DNA of 64,000 nt, from assembly GCF_963422355.1 (NCBI RefSeq), contig NC_085093.1, positions 3,475,503 through 3,539,502 of the forward strand, in the 5' to 3' direction. Shown piece by piece: positions 1 through 12,054 of the stretch. Under the pieces are notes generated by a model. The model was given only the letters and a program-made list of their open reading frames with translations. It did no database searches and was not told where the DNA came from. Position numbers and translations under genes: made by a program. This stretch comes from Corticium candelabrum. Lineage: Eukaryota; Porifera; Homoscleromorpha; Homosclerophorida; Plakinidae. Positions within the stretch are counted from its first letter, which is position 1. Every line of letters starts with the position of its first letter.

Positions 1-21
1 CATTCTCCTGGAACAACAAGA

Positions 22-25
<4 letters not shown>

Positions 26-68
<43 letters not shown>
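26..68. repeat. (TA)n microsatellite
   Basis: An almost pure TA run inside duplication copy A. The equivalent place in copy B (about 5531-5560) is much shorter, so the tract changed length after duplication. Confidence 0.95.
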
Positions 69-271
69 AATATTTTTTATATTTTTATAGGTCCCACAAG
101 GGACTAGCCGTATCATCTAAACTACATTTAGCTAATATCATTTTAGCACTGCTAAACCACAGTCTAGTATAGAGACTTGCTGATGGAAATGACAAACAGA
201 TTGACTAATTGAAACACTACGTTTAAATGAAGCTCTACATGCTATGATCTTGAGCAGTTGAAGGCTAGAAG

Positions 272-273
<2 letters not shown>

Positions 274-350
<77 letters not shown>

Positions 351-362
351 GACACACACACA
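274..362. repeat. (CA)n microsatellite
   Basis: About 36 CA units plus an imperfect GACA tail. It lies in the 3' flank of the copy A vWA gene. The copy B counterpart is at 5757-5806 and is shorter. Confidence 0.95.
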
Positions 363-1052
363 TCATTTAACCCTAGGCGATTTAAGTCGTCTAGGTGACC
401 GCGTTAATTGCTGCATCTTTTATATTATAGATGAGATCCTGTTACAGATACGGCTTTGTGCTAACGTGTTGCTTGGCGCACTTGACGCAAAAGAATGTTG
501 GAAAGATGTCGTTCGGAGCACCTAGTGGTAGAGAGGGAAGCACCCAGTGGTACAGAGGCACGGATGATGCTCCATAGTACAGTAGTCTTCCGTAGCCAGA
601 TCCTTCCCCACCCTCACTCTTCCAGCGAAAAAAGCAAAGATTCTACTGTTGAGACTAGATATGCTCATCCATGCATCTGTACTTCAGCACTTGCCAGAAG
701 CTTTAGTGGCTCCAGCTATGCACGAGATTGCTCACAAAATGGTTGCATGCACGCATTTTTGCATGCGTCGTATGTATAGTCACTCAAAATTGAACACATG
801 CATGTGTAAAACATTTATTGACTTTGTTATAGCAACAATACCTATAGTATCCAACAATAAGTTAAACTTGACCTCATAAACAAAAAATTCAACAACTAAC
901 AAAACAACACAAATTTGGTTCAACATGATAATCGACGTCCTCTGGACACACGTTTGTTCTTCATTTCTTGAAGGACGTCGATGTGCATTTGTTGGCATTC
1001 TCTTGAGCATCTAGAACAACCCAATGAACTGCGAGTGAGAACTCGGTGTAAC

Positions 1053-2187
1053 TCAACAATGGAAGCATTTGGAAACAAAGTCTCTGAAGTGATTGAGCTG
1101 TTGCCCGGTTTCGAACGATGTCGTGCGACCGATGCCGAGGGCAAAGACGTCAACTTGATCGAAACCCTTTCGCTCGTGCAATTCTTTTGCCACGTCTTTG
1201 GGGTCTTCTCCAATGTTGTAGTTACCGTCTGTCAGTACCATGAGTTTTTTCGTACTGAATCGTCTCATATCATGGCTGGCGCTGAAAATGTTGTCACGGA
1301 CGTGCTCGAGAGCCGAACGTATTGCGGTGTCCCCGTTTGTGTAGTGTGTTGTCAGGATGCTGTCGATTATGTCTTGGCGACTGTGGTGGTTTGCTGCCGA
1401 GTAGGTCAAGTCGAACACGGAGACGGGAGAAGATGCAAACGTCACCACGGCCACTCTGATCTGTGGAGCACCACATGTGAAGTCATTGCAAATGTTTTCG
1501 GTCAACGTGGCTACGTCCCGGACGGATTGGTAGAACACTGTGCTGCCAACGCTGTCAGAGGCATCGATAAGAATGGCGAGGTCGGTGCCGCTGGGGTTAT
1601 TGTAACAGTCTTGATCTTGTCGTTTTGCTCTTGCGGAGAGTGCTGTCGTTAGCTCTACTGTCGCAGCAGCTGATGGTTCAACTGGAGGGGATGACGGTGG
1701 CTCAAAACTTCCAAATATGCGAGTTAGAGTAGCAGCCTTTTCTTTTGTAGTAGGTGAACCTGCAATATTGAATAAATTGTATGCAACTGTTATGTTGCAG
1801 TCTCTAGAGATACTTTAAGTAATACTCACATCGGTATTCTTCTTCTCTTTGGACGATTACTTTTGAACGACATTCAGACAGAATAGTTAAAAGATTCGTT
1901 TCTCTTTCGTACTTCAACAGTTTTACGCCGGGACAAGTGCTAGCAGCGGTGCTATTGACCGAGCTATCGACTTCCATACCATTGTATGCCCAATCTCCGA
2001 ACTTGACTTGTGTCGGACACGTGACACCAAACAGACTCTTGCACACAAGTTATAAAACCGGTGGCGGGTTCTCGCAGAGAGGTTTCAAACTGTCTTTGTC
2101 AAAATTGATCGGTACAGCATAACTCGGATTTGTCTGCAGAATGAGGAAGACAGAAACGAGAGAGAGGATTTGTACACATAGGGTCAT
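1053..2187 (-). pseudogene. vWA-domain secreted protein gene, duplicate A (decayed)
   Basis: Two exons are visible, 1830-2187 and 1053-1759 (intron 1760-1829), the same structure as the intact copy B gene. Exon 1 encodes a signal peptide (core LSLVSVFLILQ) and a Cys-containing N-terminal module. Exon 2 encodes a von Willebrand factor A domain with the MIDAS start DASDSVGS. Relative to copy B, exon 1 has a CAA-to-TAA nonsense change shortly after the PPPVL motif (around 2052). A length change near 1063-1070 shifts the frame, so the C-terminus ends at SKCFHC instead of the longer copy B tail. The central vWA sequence stays open and close to copy B, so decay is recent. An assembly error or a shorter functional form cannot be excluded. 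Confidence 0.75.
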
Positions 2188-3168
2188 TATCTTCACAAAG
2201 GGCAGTTGCCTTGAGCTAATCAAACCGTCGGCAAGTAATGACTTTTCGAGCTGCTGTGTTATCTTTATATAGTGAAGGCTCATCTGTGAGATCATCACAA
2301 CGACAAGAAAGTTCAAACTCATCATTGCACACAAAACCACGCAAAATTAAATATTCAATCTCGTCATCGCATGCAGAGTCAGAGACCATCATCCTACGAT
2401 GTTTGCGTCAAACCCCAAAGTTCCTTCTAGTTATCACCTGCTAGTCTTGCAGGTCAGGATTTGCTCACATCTCTAGATATTCCTATCGATAATTGGCTTT
2501 CTAGGTCATTGTTAATTTGTAAATTGTAAAGAAATTCGTTTACCGTGTATTTTAGCTCAAGAACTCGTGTGTAGTCTACAGTGCAGGAAGACGCACGTTT
2601 GAGATTTGGTGACTGCATGTCTACGGTCTAGGTATTGCGGGCGCAGACGGAACGCCCTGCCAATGACCTCACAGTTAGAGTTGTGGAGCAGTACAGTAGC
2701 TCGATTGTCTCTGCGACACATCTTGACGTCAGCAATTTTTCACTTCCACTTTCTCTAGAAGCACACGGATACGTTCTCTAGCCTTGAATGACCGTGGGTC
2801 GCTGATTCACAGCCACGTCATCTCCTCCCCCTCCATCAGCTGATTTCTCGTACGTAATAATTTTTATTGTGATTAAAGGTCAGGCTGCGGTCGGTGGAAG
2901 CGGTTGTCGCAGTCTACGCGTCTGTACACGCAATGCGTGGCTTTTTAAAATTAATATTATTACGAGGTGCCTCCTCTGCAAACTGAAATGCGCGAATCTG
3001 GAGTTCATATCAGTTGTTGTTTGTGTCTTCAGTTCTCTAGTTCATATGACATTAGCTCTCTCTCTCTCTAGGCAGCATCCTGTCGCGATCAATCATCTAA
3101 TTGTGAAAGTATACAGCGACTGAAAAATTGCAGCAAGGAGTCCTGGATACCTCTGTAGGTATATATGT

Positions 3169-3374
3169 ACAAGTCCAAAAACATTTTGAGAAAATGAAGG
3201 GTATGTAGGGATGGGTATGTACTTACGTCATTTATGCCCATCTCGTACATCACATTCACAACTGCTGCAAGCGATATAGGTAAAAAGATTGTGATGTAGG
3301 AGATGGGCCTAGATGACATAAGTACATACCCATCCCTACATACCCATCATTTTCTCAAATGTTTTTGGACTTGT
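3169..3374. mobile_element. Palindromic MITE-like element
   Basis: Long terminal inverted repeats: it begins acaagtccaaaaacattttg and ends with the near-perfect reverse complement. Arms are about 65 bp around a short centre. There is no coding capacity. It lies in the block that copy B of the duplication lacks. Confidence 0.8.
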
Positions 3375-3416
3375 TTCATATATTTTTAGCTATGTTAAAA
3401 GTATATTACGCGAGCA

Positions 3417-3531
<115 letters not shown>

Positions 3532-3748
3532 ATGCCCCGAAGATGGAAATGACAGTTTTAGTAAACCGAGTGTAACATTTTGAACATGTGAGAATACTTT
3601 CATGCTCAAAACCCCAGGAGTAGACCACGTGGAGGTTGCACTCTCTGTCCGGGCCCCCCCTCCCACCCTAGGCCACGAATTCCAGGCTGTAATTAGACGA
3701 TGCACATTCCAGTTTAGCTACGGTATCTCTTTTCAAGTGACCTTATTA

Positions 3749-3831
3749 TGATGTAGGAGATGGGCCTAGATGACATAAGTACATACCCATCCCTACATAC
3801 CCATCGTTTCTCAAAATGTTTTTAGACTTGT
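3749..3831. mobile_element. Half copy of the 3169-3374 MITE
   Basis: This repeats the right arm of the upstream element (tgatgtaggagatgggccta through the tttagacttgtg end) with a few differences. The left arm is missing. Confidence 0.75.
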
Positions 3832-5034
3832 GTAGTTTGAAATGGAAATGACAGTCCTAGTAAACGTGTGCAGCTCGGCCGGGATTTCAATCTTTGATTG
3901 CATCTCTAGACAACCCCACGTTACGCTCAGCATACACGGAAGTACGTAGCAGCTGACGGATGTACAACAACTCCCATTACCTAGGGTTCCACGGAAGAGA
4001 TACACGCTTACATGCACAGAGAGTCAGACAGGACGCCGCGCCGTTGAACATAGTGGTACTGTACATGTTCAACTACACGCAACTGTAAGCAGCATGTAGC
4101 AGCAGGTGAAGTAGCAGCTAGGCTTCCAAACGGTAGTCACATGTACACACGTGACCGGAACAACATGGCGTTGTGGGAAGCAGTACTTGGAACTGCATGG
4201 CAGCAGTTGACTGATACAAGGTGACTTTGCACATTTCTAGCTGTTGGGTCAGTGCAATTCTTCGGACAAGAGCGAATCGTTAGGTGTAACTCTCGTCGTT
4301 GTAGCTGCTTCGAGTGAGGCGCTAGCCTGGCTGACAAAAGTGAAGTGTGAAATGTGAAATGTCAAAATGTGAATGTGAAATGTGAAAGATTAAATCGGGT
4401 TTTTTTACTTGCCGATAGCTGGCTTCTGAGGCGTTTAGTGTCAGCGGTGATAGTCTGGCTACCATTAGGAACGTTTGAAGTTGAGCGCTACGTGGGTCCA
4501 AGATCTCTGTAAGGAGTTCTGAGAGATCCGGTTCGGATGCGTTTGGATACTTTTGTATGAGCCGCCATTTTAGATTCTTCGCATCCCTACACATGGGAAG
4601 TGTTACCGCACTCCCTGATACAGTACGTACTGTAAGATCAGGCGCGTAGCCAACAGGGTGTACTACTAGTAGATATGTAGGCTTCCAATGATTGGGGGGG
4701 GGGGGGGGGAACTAACAAACATTTTACTAAATCTATGCCCTATGATTATGCTCTGTGGATGACCATCCAAGATGACGTCGCAGATAGCGTCGAGAATTTG
4801 TGGGGAACTCCTCCCGCGGGATACATACTTGGATTGCGCACAAACTCTGGCCTAGACAGGTAAATTGATTTTTTGCAAACTGAGCTCTCTGACATTCAGC
4901 ATATACGTATACATGATACAGCTTTTGCTAATCAATTAGTTTTAGTAATACCTGCATGCGTATATACAGCTAGTTGCTAGACTCCAAGGAGTTCCAGCTA
5001 GCTAGATATGGTCAGTACTATTTTTCTGTATGTC
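3832..5034. other. Gene-free part of duplication copy A
   Basis: No convincing exon was seen. It holds a short tandem tract of tgaaatgtgaaa type at 4340-4390 and a G homopolymer at 4694-4710. From about 4618 it again matches copy B (8822 onward). Confidence 0.6.
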
Positions 5035-5346
5035 TTACTGCACGGACACGTTGCAGACCACCATACTATCACGTCGACAGTGGGAATCGTCCACCAATAA
5101 CGTGTTAAAGATCACGTCACAGAGGACATTATGGCGTTTTATGATCAGGTTGGTCTGTTGACTACAGCCAAGTAGGTGGTCTCCGTACTCATCCAGCACC
5201 ATACCACAAGTACAAAGACTAGACTGTGGTGGAGGAGAAAAGATGGGAAGGCCGAGACGGATCCGCACTGCAACAACAAACTTTCTGCTGGGCATGGCAA
5301 GGCCGAGATTAGGGTTAGGCAAATGCCCGCAACCACGCACCAGCAT
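5035..5346 (-). mobile_element. Non-LTR retrotransposon-like C-terminal remnant
   Basis: A 103-codon minus-strand reading frame contains LGLPIFSPPP, then a CTCG...DHLLGC...RHN zinc-knuckle-like pattern. This resembles the region after the reverse transcriptase in some LINE-type ORF2 proteins. No polymerase motif is present, so this is a 3' fragment. Its end lies inside the duplicated segment (the start of the same sequence recurs near 9140-9170), while the rest lies between the two copies. The family assignment rests on motif memory only. Confidence 0.5.
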
Positions 5347-5756
5347 ATTGAGCCGAAATTGTATTCAAGCGTGCTCGATCATGTAAATTGGGCTTCTTCT
5401 TTTAGTCTGGATCACAGAATATTGTCCAACGAAACTTGTTGGTTGTCTTTGCTTGAGTTGACTGAGTATTCAGGTAGCAATTTTCTGAAATGATCTTTTG
5501 CAGAGCATTCTCCTGGAACAACAAGAATCGGTATATATATATTTTTATATAAATATTTTTAAAATATTTTTATAGGTCCCACAAAGGACTAGCCGTATCA
5601 TCTAAACTACATCTAGCTAATATCATTTTAGCATTGCTACACTACAGTCTAGTAGAGAGTTGCTGATGGAAATGACAAACAGATTGGCTAATTGAAACAT
5701 TTTGTTTAAATGAAGCTCTACGTGCTATGATCTTGAGCAGTTGAAGGCTAGAAGCT

Positions 5757-5760
5757 ACAC

Positions 5761-5806
<46 letters not shown>
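5757..5806. repeat. (CA)n microsatellite
   Basis: Copy B counterpart of the tract at 274-362, shorter and with one CG interruption near the start. Confidence 0.95.
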
Positions 5807-5807
<1 letters not shown>

Positions 5808-6406
5808 ATTTAACCCTAGGCGATTTAAGTCGTCTAGGTGACCACGTTTATTGCTGCATTATTTATATTATACATGAGATCCTGTTACAGATACGGCTTT
5901 GTGCTAACGTGTTGCTTGGCGCACTTGACGCAAAAGAATGTTGGAAAGATGTCGTTCGGAGCACCTAGTGGTAGAGAGGGAAGCATCCGGTGGTACAGAG
6001 GCACGGATGATGCTCCATAGTACAGTAGCCTTCCGCAGCCAGATCCTTCCCCACCCTCACTCTTCCAGCGAAAAAAGCAAAGGTTCTACTGTTGAGACTA
6101 GATATGCTCATCCATGCATATGTACTTCAGCACTTGCCAGAAGCTTTAGTGGCTCCAGCCATGCACGAGATTGCTCACAAAATGGTTGCATGCACGCATT
6201 TTTGCATGCGTCGTATGTATAGTCACTCAAAATTGAACGCATGCATGCGTAAAACATTTATTGACTTTGTTATAGCAACAATACCACTATAGTATACAAC
6301 AATAGACTTGAACTTGAACTGATAAACAAAAAATTCAACAACTAGCAAAACAACACAAATTTGGTTCAACATGATAATCGACGTCCTCTAGACACACGTT
6401 TGTTCT

Positions 6407-7656
6407 TCATTTCTTGAAGGACGTCGATGTGCATTTGTTGGCATTCTCTTGAGCATCTAGAGTAACCCAATGAACTGCGAGTGAGAACTGGCTGTACGAG
6501 GTGTAAGTCAACAATGGAAGTATTTTGGAATCAAAGCCTCTGAAGTGATTGAGCTTTTGCACGTTTTCGAACGATATTGCTTGGTCGTCACCGATGCCGA
6601 GGGCAAAGACGTCAACTTGATCGAAAAACTTTCGCTCGTGCAGGCTCCTTGCCACGTCTTTGGGGTCTCCTCCACTGTTGTAGTTACCGTCTGTCAGTAC
6701 CATGAGTTTTTTCGTACTGAATCGTCTCATACCATGGCTGGCGCTGAAAATGTTGTCACGGACGTGCTCGAGAGCCGAACGTGTTGCGGTGCCACCGTCT
6801 GTGTAGTGTGTAGTCAGGATGCTGTCGATTATGTCTTGGCGACTGTGGTGGTTTGCTGCCGAGTAGGCGAAGTCGAACACGGTGACGGGAGAAGATGCGA
6901 ACGTCACCACAGCCACTCTGATCTGTGGAGCACCACATGTGAAGTCATTGCAAGTGTTTTCGATCAACGTGGCTACGTCCTTGACGGATTGGTAGAACAC
7001 TGTGCTGCCAACGCTGCCAGAGGCATCGATAAGAATGGCGAGGTCGGTGCCGCGGGGTTCGTTGTAGCAGTCTTGAGCTTGTCGTTTTGCTTTTGCGGGG
7101 AGTGCTGTCGTTAGCTCTACTGTCGCAGCAGCTGATGGTTCAACTGGAGGAGGTGGCGGTGGCGGTGGCCCAAAACTTCCAAATATGCGAGTTAGAGCAG
7201 CAGCCTTTTCTTTTGTAGTAGGTGGACCTGCAATGTTGGATAAATTGTATGCAACTATGTTATTTTGAAATCTCTAGAGATAGTTTAATACTCACATCGG
7301 TATTCTTCTTCTCTTTGGACGATTACTTTTGAATGACATTCAGACAGAACAGTTGAGAGATTCGTTTCTCTTTCGTACTTCAGCAAGTTTACACCGGGAC
7401 AAGTGCTAGCGGCGGTGCTATTGAGCGAGCTATCGACTTCCATACCATTGTATGCCCAATCTCCCAACTTGACTTGTGTCGGACACGTGACACCAAACAG
7501 ACTCTTGCACACAAGTTGTAAAACCGGTGGCGGGTTCTCGCAGAGAGGTTTCAAACGGTCTTTGTCAAAATTGATCGGTACAGCATAACTCGGATTTGTC
7601 TGCAGAATGAGGAAGACAGAAACGAGAGAGAGGATTTGTACACGTAGAGTCATCAT
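6407..7656 (-). CDS. Secreted vWA-domain protein, duplicate B (intact)
   Basis: The join of 7296-7656 and 6407-7227 gives about 393 codons with matching phase across a 68-bp intron. The chosen start (MMTLRV) puts a signal peptide (LSLVSVFLILQTNPSYA) at the N-terminus. An upstream in-frame Met at about 7797 would bury it. Residues 25-120 form a Cys-containing module of unknown type with one clear N-glycosylation site (NSTA). A Pro-rich linker follows, then a von Willebrand factor A domain from about residue 175. Its MIDAS residues are visible: DASGSVGS, a Thr in the DGGTATRSAL loop, and TDG. The family binds ligands through a divalent cation in extracellular matrix or adhesion proteins, so an extracellular role is likely, with ligand unknown. 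No membrane segment follows the vWA domain. Confidence 0.8.
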
Positions 7657-8059
7657 CTTCACAAAGGGCAGTTGCTTTGAGCTAATCAAACCGTCGACGA
7701 GTAATGACTTTTCGAGCTGCTGTGTTATCTTTATATAGTGAAGGCTCGTCAGTGAGATCATCACAACGACAAGAAAGTTCAAACTCGTCATTGCACACAA
7801 AACCACACAAATTAAATATTCGATCTCGTCATCGCATTCAAACCAGCACACTGTACCATGCAGAGTCTGAGATCATCATCCTACGATGTCTGCGTCAAAC
7901 CCCAAAGTTCCTTTTATCACCTGCTAGTCTGGCAGGTTAGGATTTGCCCATATCTCTAGACATTCCTATCGATAATTGGCTTTCTAGGTCATTGTTAATT
8001 TGTAAATTGTAAAGAAATTCGTTTACCGTGTATTTTAGCTATAGAAGTCGTGTGTAGTC

Positions 8060-8228
8060 CAGGCCCGTAGGAAGCAAATAAAAAGTGGTACGGCCTAACG
8101 CACGGTAAAGGGCGTGGCTTTTAAATTTAGTGCGCGTTAAAGTGCGGCCATGGGCGCAGAGAAGGGTCTGGCTAGGCGAGGCTACAAAAAGTGGTGCGGC
8201 CATGGCCGCACCAGCTCCTACGGCCCTG
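8060..8228. mobile_element. hAT-like MITE inserted in copy B only
   Basis: It begins CAGGCCCGTAGGAAGC and ends GCTCCTACGGCCCTG, imperfect inverted repeats of about 15 bp with the CAG...CTG ends usual for hAT. The uninterrupted sequence gtgtgtagtctacagtg is present at the equivalent copy A site. The flanks gtgtagtc and ttaagtct are consistent with an 8-bp duplication that has since changed. Confidence 0.75.
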
Positions 8229-9170
8229 TTAAGTCTACAGTGGAGAAAGATGCACGTGTGAGATTTGGTGACTGCATGTCTACGGTCTAGCTATTGCGGG
8301 TGCAGACGGAACGCTCTGCCAATGACCTCACAGTTAGAGTTGTGGAGCAGTACAGTAGCTCGATTGTCTCTGCGACACATCTTGACGTCAGCAATTTTTC
8401 ACGTCCACTTTCTCTAGAAGGACAAGGATACGTTCTCTAGCTTTGAATGGCCGTGAGTCGCTGATTCACAGCCACGTCATCTCCTCCCCCTCCATCAGCT
8501 AATTTCTCGTACGTAATAATTTTTCTATTGTGATTAAAAGTCAGGCTGCGGTCGATCGAAGCGGTTGTCGCAGTCTACGCATCTGTACACGCAATGCGTG
8601 ACTTTTTAAAATTAATATTATTACGAGGTGTCTCCTCTGCAAACTGAACTATGCGAGTCTGGAGCTCATATCAGCTGTCGTTTGTGTCTTCAGTTCTCTA
8701 GTTCACATGACGTTAGCTCTCTAGGCAGCATCCTGTCGCGATCAAGCATTTAATTGAGAAAGTATATAGCGACTGAGAATTAGCAGCAAGGAGTTCTGGA
8801 CACCTCTGTGAGTAGATGTATACAGTACATGTACGTACTGTCAGATCAGGTGCGTAGCCAACTACAGTGTGTACTAGACATATAGGCTTCCACGGATTGG
8901 GAGAACAAATCTAACAAACATTTTATTAATTAAATCTATGCCATATGATTGTGTTCTGTGGATGACCATCCAAGATGACGTCGCGAATTTGTGGGGAACT
9001 CCCCCCCTGGGATACATACGTGGATTGCGCACAAACTCCGGCCTAGACAGGTAAATGCGTATATACATGCACAGCTAGTTGCTAGCTAGACTCCAAGGAG
9101 TTCCAGCTAGCTAGGGTCGGTAGTATTTTTCTGTATGTCTTACTGCACGGACACGTTGCAGACCACTATA

Positions 9171-9885
9171 CTGTACGTATCTATGTCCATGGTTGCCACA
9201 CCACATGGGAATTTGCAATACTGTGGGTATGTATATATACTTCTTACATGTACGTACTGATGTATAGTACCAACGGCGGTGTCGCTGTACGGTACACCTC
9301 CACAACTGGGAGGCCAGCTGCTAGCTATCTAGAGAGTTTAACTTTTGTGAGACCTTGTCTAGTATCTAGTAGGCCACAACTAGTAATATTGGGAGGCCAT
9401 GGCCTTCCAGGTCTATGTGTGTAGCGACGCCACGGCCACTGCGTGTACGTACAGTCACAGTACTGGAGCGGATGTAACTCGCCAGTCCAACTAAATTTTT
9501 CCAGGTCTACAAAGAGACTGCGCAATATCTGTCGTTGTCCTGCAGTAAAAGTGACACAAGGTTGCGTATAGGGAGTGATACGCAAGCCTAGTGTACATGT
9601 ACCCATACAGAGTGGTAATGGATTAGGGACACCCATGCTTCGATAGCATACAATACAAACGAGTTCTCGGGAGGAAGCTCCATTGTGATCATGACGTGTC
9701 AACGCCACACAACACAGCATGCAATGTATAGGTCAATTCCTACCAGTTATTACTATTCGACTCCCCACTTGCCCGGCAATAATAATAGTCCAGTAACCTT
9801 ATAGACAACCTAACAGTTCTCAGTCCTAAAATCAGACATCAGACGTGATCTACTCGATGAGTCCATTCACCAACGTACGAAGCAA
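9171..9885. other. Intergenic region 3' of RBFOX
   Basis: It lies between the end of duplication copy B and the RBFOX stop codon. No exon, RNA gene or clear repeat was recognised. It may include the RBFOX 3' untranslated region, since RBFOX runs on the minus strand toward it. Confidence 0.5.
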
Positions 9886-12054
9886 TCAGTATGGAGCGTA
9901 TCTGTAACTTTGCTGTTGATATCCGGCCACAGGACCGTATCCGCTAACCTGCAATACACACAACAAACAATACACACGATCCACATGTGAATCGTGTGAG
10001 ACAATCAGAGCCGAAACGATCGCACCAATCCGGCGTAGCTATCCTGCTGCTGCGACTGCTGCTGGTTCGCCGACGGCTGCTGCGGCTGCGGCTGCTGTTG
10101 AGCAGATTGAGCAGTTGGGTTCGGTTGAGAAGTCTGCTGACTAGCTACGTAGCTCTGTGAGTATTGCCTGCAAGTTGACACATATACAACCCTATCCGTT
10201 CGATATACGACCACATCAATTACCCGGCGAAACTTTGAGTCTGTCCGTATGCCTAGAAACAAAGAGAAACACAAAATTCAAACAACGTGGATTTGACACG
10301 ATGAGTCTAGTGTAGCTGTTCTGTCTAAGGGCTCTTCTCCTCGTGCCTGCAAGCATGATATACCGGACGAGAGACGGACGATCACAATCAAACGTGCCAC
10401 ATCATGCACTAACCGATTGATAAGCATCCGTTGGATAGCTGCAAAGCAAAACAGGTACAAATACATGCACATGCCATCTCAGGCACAAGCAGATCGGGCT
10501 TTCGTCGGATCTAGCCCAGACATTTACCCAGGGTATGCGGACACTGCACTGTAGCTGGCCTGATATGCAGGAGCGATTTCAGGCTGCGGATATCCACCAT
10601 ACTGTCTTGCTCCCTGCATTGTGTCATAGAGACTCGGTTGCATGACACCAACCGGGCGACCGTACGGGGCGAGGCCGCCCAAGCCATACATTCCTCTACC
10701 ATATCTGTACGTACCTCCTAGATCAGTAGAGCCAAGCGTCATGTAAAGAGTCAATACAGTAAAGAAGCAACGTCACCTTCACTTCCGTAAGGTGGTTGTC
10801 TCGGTCTTCTCGGCCCCGTCCTTGGTGTAGCATCATTGACCTAACCCACACGTTCATTAATACCTATTGATGTCATTAATATTAATTATTCAGAGCGGAT
10901 TATGACGTTTTGTTTGTTGTTCTGGGTGGACATTCTATGGAAGCAGTTGGACGTCCACAATTATGTGCTGCAGTGTCACACTTTATAAATCTGTCATATA
11001 GTATATTATCTAACAAGTTAAAAAAATTAAAACATATAAGTTTGTTTAGGCATGCAGCTGTGTTCGGAAAGAGAGAAGGTTGAGACAATTTACTATGCGC
11101 AGAAATCCTCACATGTTTGTTAGACTCTCGTAATCCGCTCTGCTAAAGTAACTCCACGTCTTACCTCTATTTTTCTACCATCAATAACCGATCCATTGAC
11201 TTTCTCTTTGGCATTATCCGCCTCATCCGGGCTATCAAACGTCACAAACCCAAATCCCTGCAACAAGAGCAACGTCGACGACCAGATCAAAGCACCGGAA
11301 TAGTGTCAACCTTCGAGCCCCTCTCGTTGAAAATAATTTCCGCCTCGACGACCCTACCGTGCGGCTGAAACAACATAAAAGTGCCGGTCGAGATCACGTG
11401 ACTGGCGCTCCATTACACTACAAATAAGTACCTCAAATAGCCTCGTCAGGTCGGCATCTCGAAATCTGAACGGCAGGTTCGACACGTGCAGGCGTTTCTG
11501 GCCGCCCGGCAGTCCCTGCGGGTTGCTACCCGACGAGGACGGGTCGGCGGATGATGCAGAGGCGGCCGAGGAATTCGCCGTCGCAGCGGATTGATCCTGC
11601 GCGGCGGGCCGCTGCTGTTGCTGCGTCGACGCAGTCGAGTCTTTCGACTGCTCGGTCGACGACTGAGCGGCCGTCGGCGCTGACATCTGGCCCGCGTCGG
11701 CTTCGCTCGCGGTCGTTTGTTGTTGTGCTCCGCCCTGAGTTTCACCACCAGACCTCACTTCCGGTTCAGGCAAAGATACCGCCTGTTGTAATTCGGACGA
11801 GCCCTGCGACATAGTAAACGACTCGTTCGTATTCGTCGCGTGCTGTGGACGGCACGGCCATGTCGTACCTCTCCCACAGCTGTAGACGACTGGCCGTCAA
11901 CTGTTTGAGACCCCGACACGTAGCCTTCTGAGTCTTGAGACCCGGAGGTGATGCCGTTAGACAGTGTGTGAGAGTCCGTACGCGCATTCTGGTCTGCTGA
12001 AACGCCTCCATCGAGCCCTGGGATAGGCAGACTCGGAGTACTCTCAGCCGCCAT
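9886..12054 (-). CDS. RBFOX: RBFOX (Fox-1) family RNA-binding splicing factor
   Basis: Ten coding exons (minus): 12054-11869, 11803-11432, 11364-11311, 11257-11165, 10840-10777, 10717-10528, 10438-10414, 10252-10224, 10167-10026, 9948-9886. They total 1218 nt (405 aa) with every junction in phase. The single RRM starts [17 protein letters not shown], continues with [10 protein letters not shown] and GFGFVTF, and is split into exons of 54 and 93 nt, the sizes I recall for RBFOX genes. The N-terminus is Gln/Ser/Thr-rich. The C-terminus is Gly/Tyr/Gln-rich and ends YRYAPY, matching the family's R-F/Y-A-P-Y tail. Known family members bind UGCAUG and control alternative splicing. If the donor at 10025 is not used, translation continues seven codons (VRSFRL, stop at 10005), giving an alternative C-terminus. 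The start is the first Met giving an open acidic/Ser-rich N-terminus. Confidence 0.93.

Larger units (their letters stand above)
5505..9170. repeat. Segmental duplication, copy B
   Basis: This is the second unit of the tandem duplication. It carries the intact vWA gene copy, the same (CA)n tract and the same flanks as copy A. It has a 169-bp inverted-repeat insertion at 8060-8228 that is absent from copy A at the equivalent site near 2575. Confidence 0.9.

Noticed and set aside
981-1652. 223-codon plus-strand frame opposite the vWA exon
   Set aside because: It is the reverse shadow of the minus-strand vWA domain. The same shadow appears in copy B, and only the minus strand shows domain motifs.
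11446-11814. Arg/Pro-rich frames on both strands over RBFOX exon 2
   Set aside because: They are alternative frames of a GC-rich coding exon. The RBFOX frame has in-phase splice junctions and a recognisable RRM.
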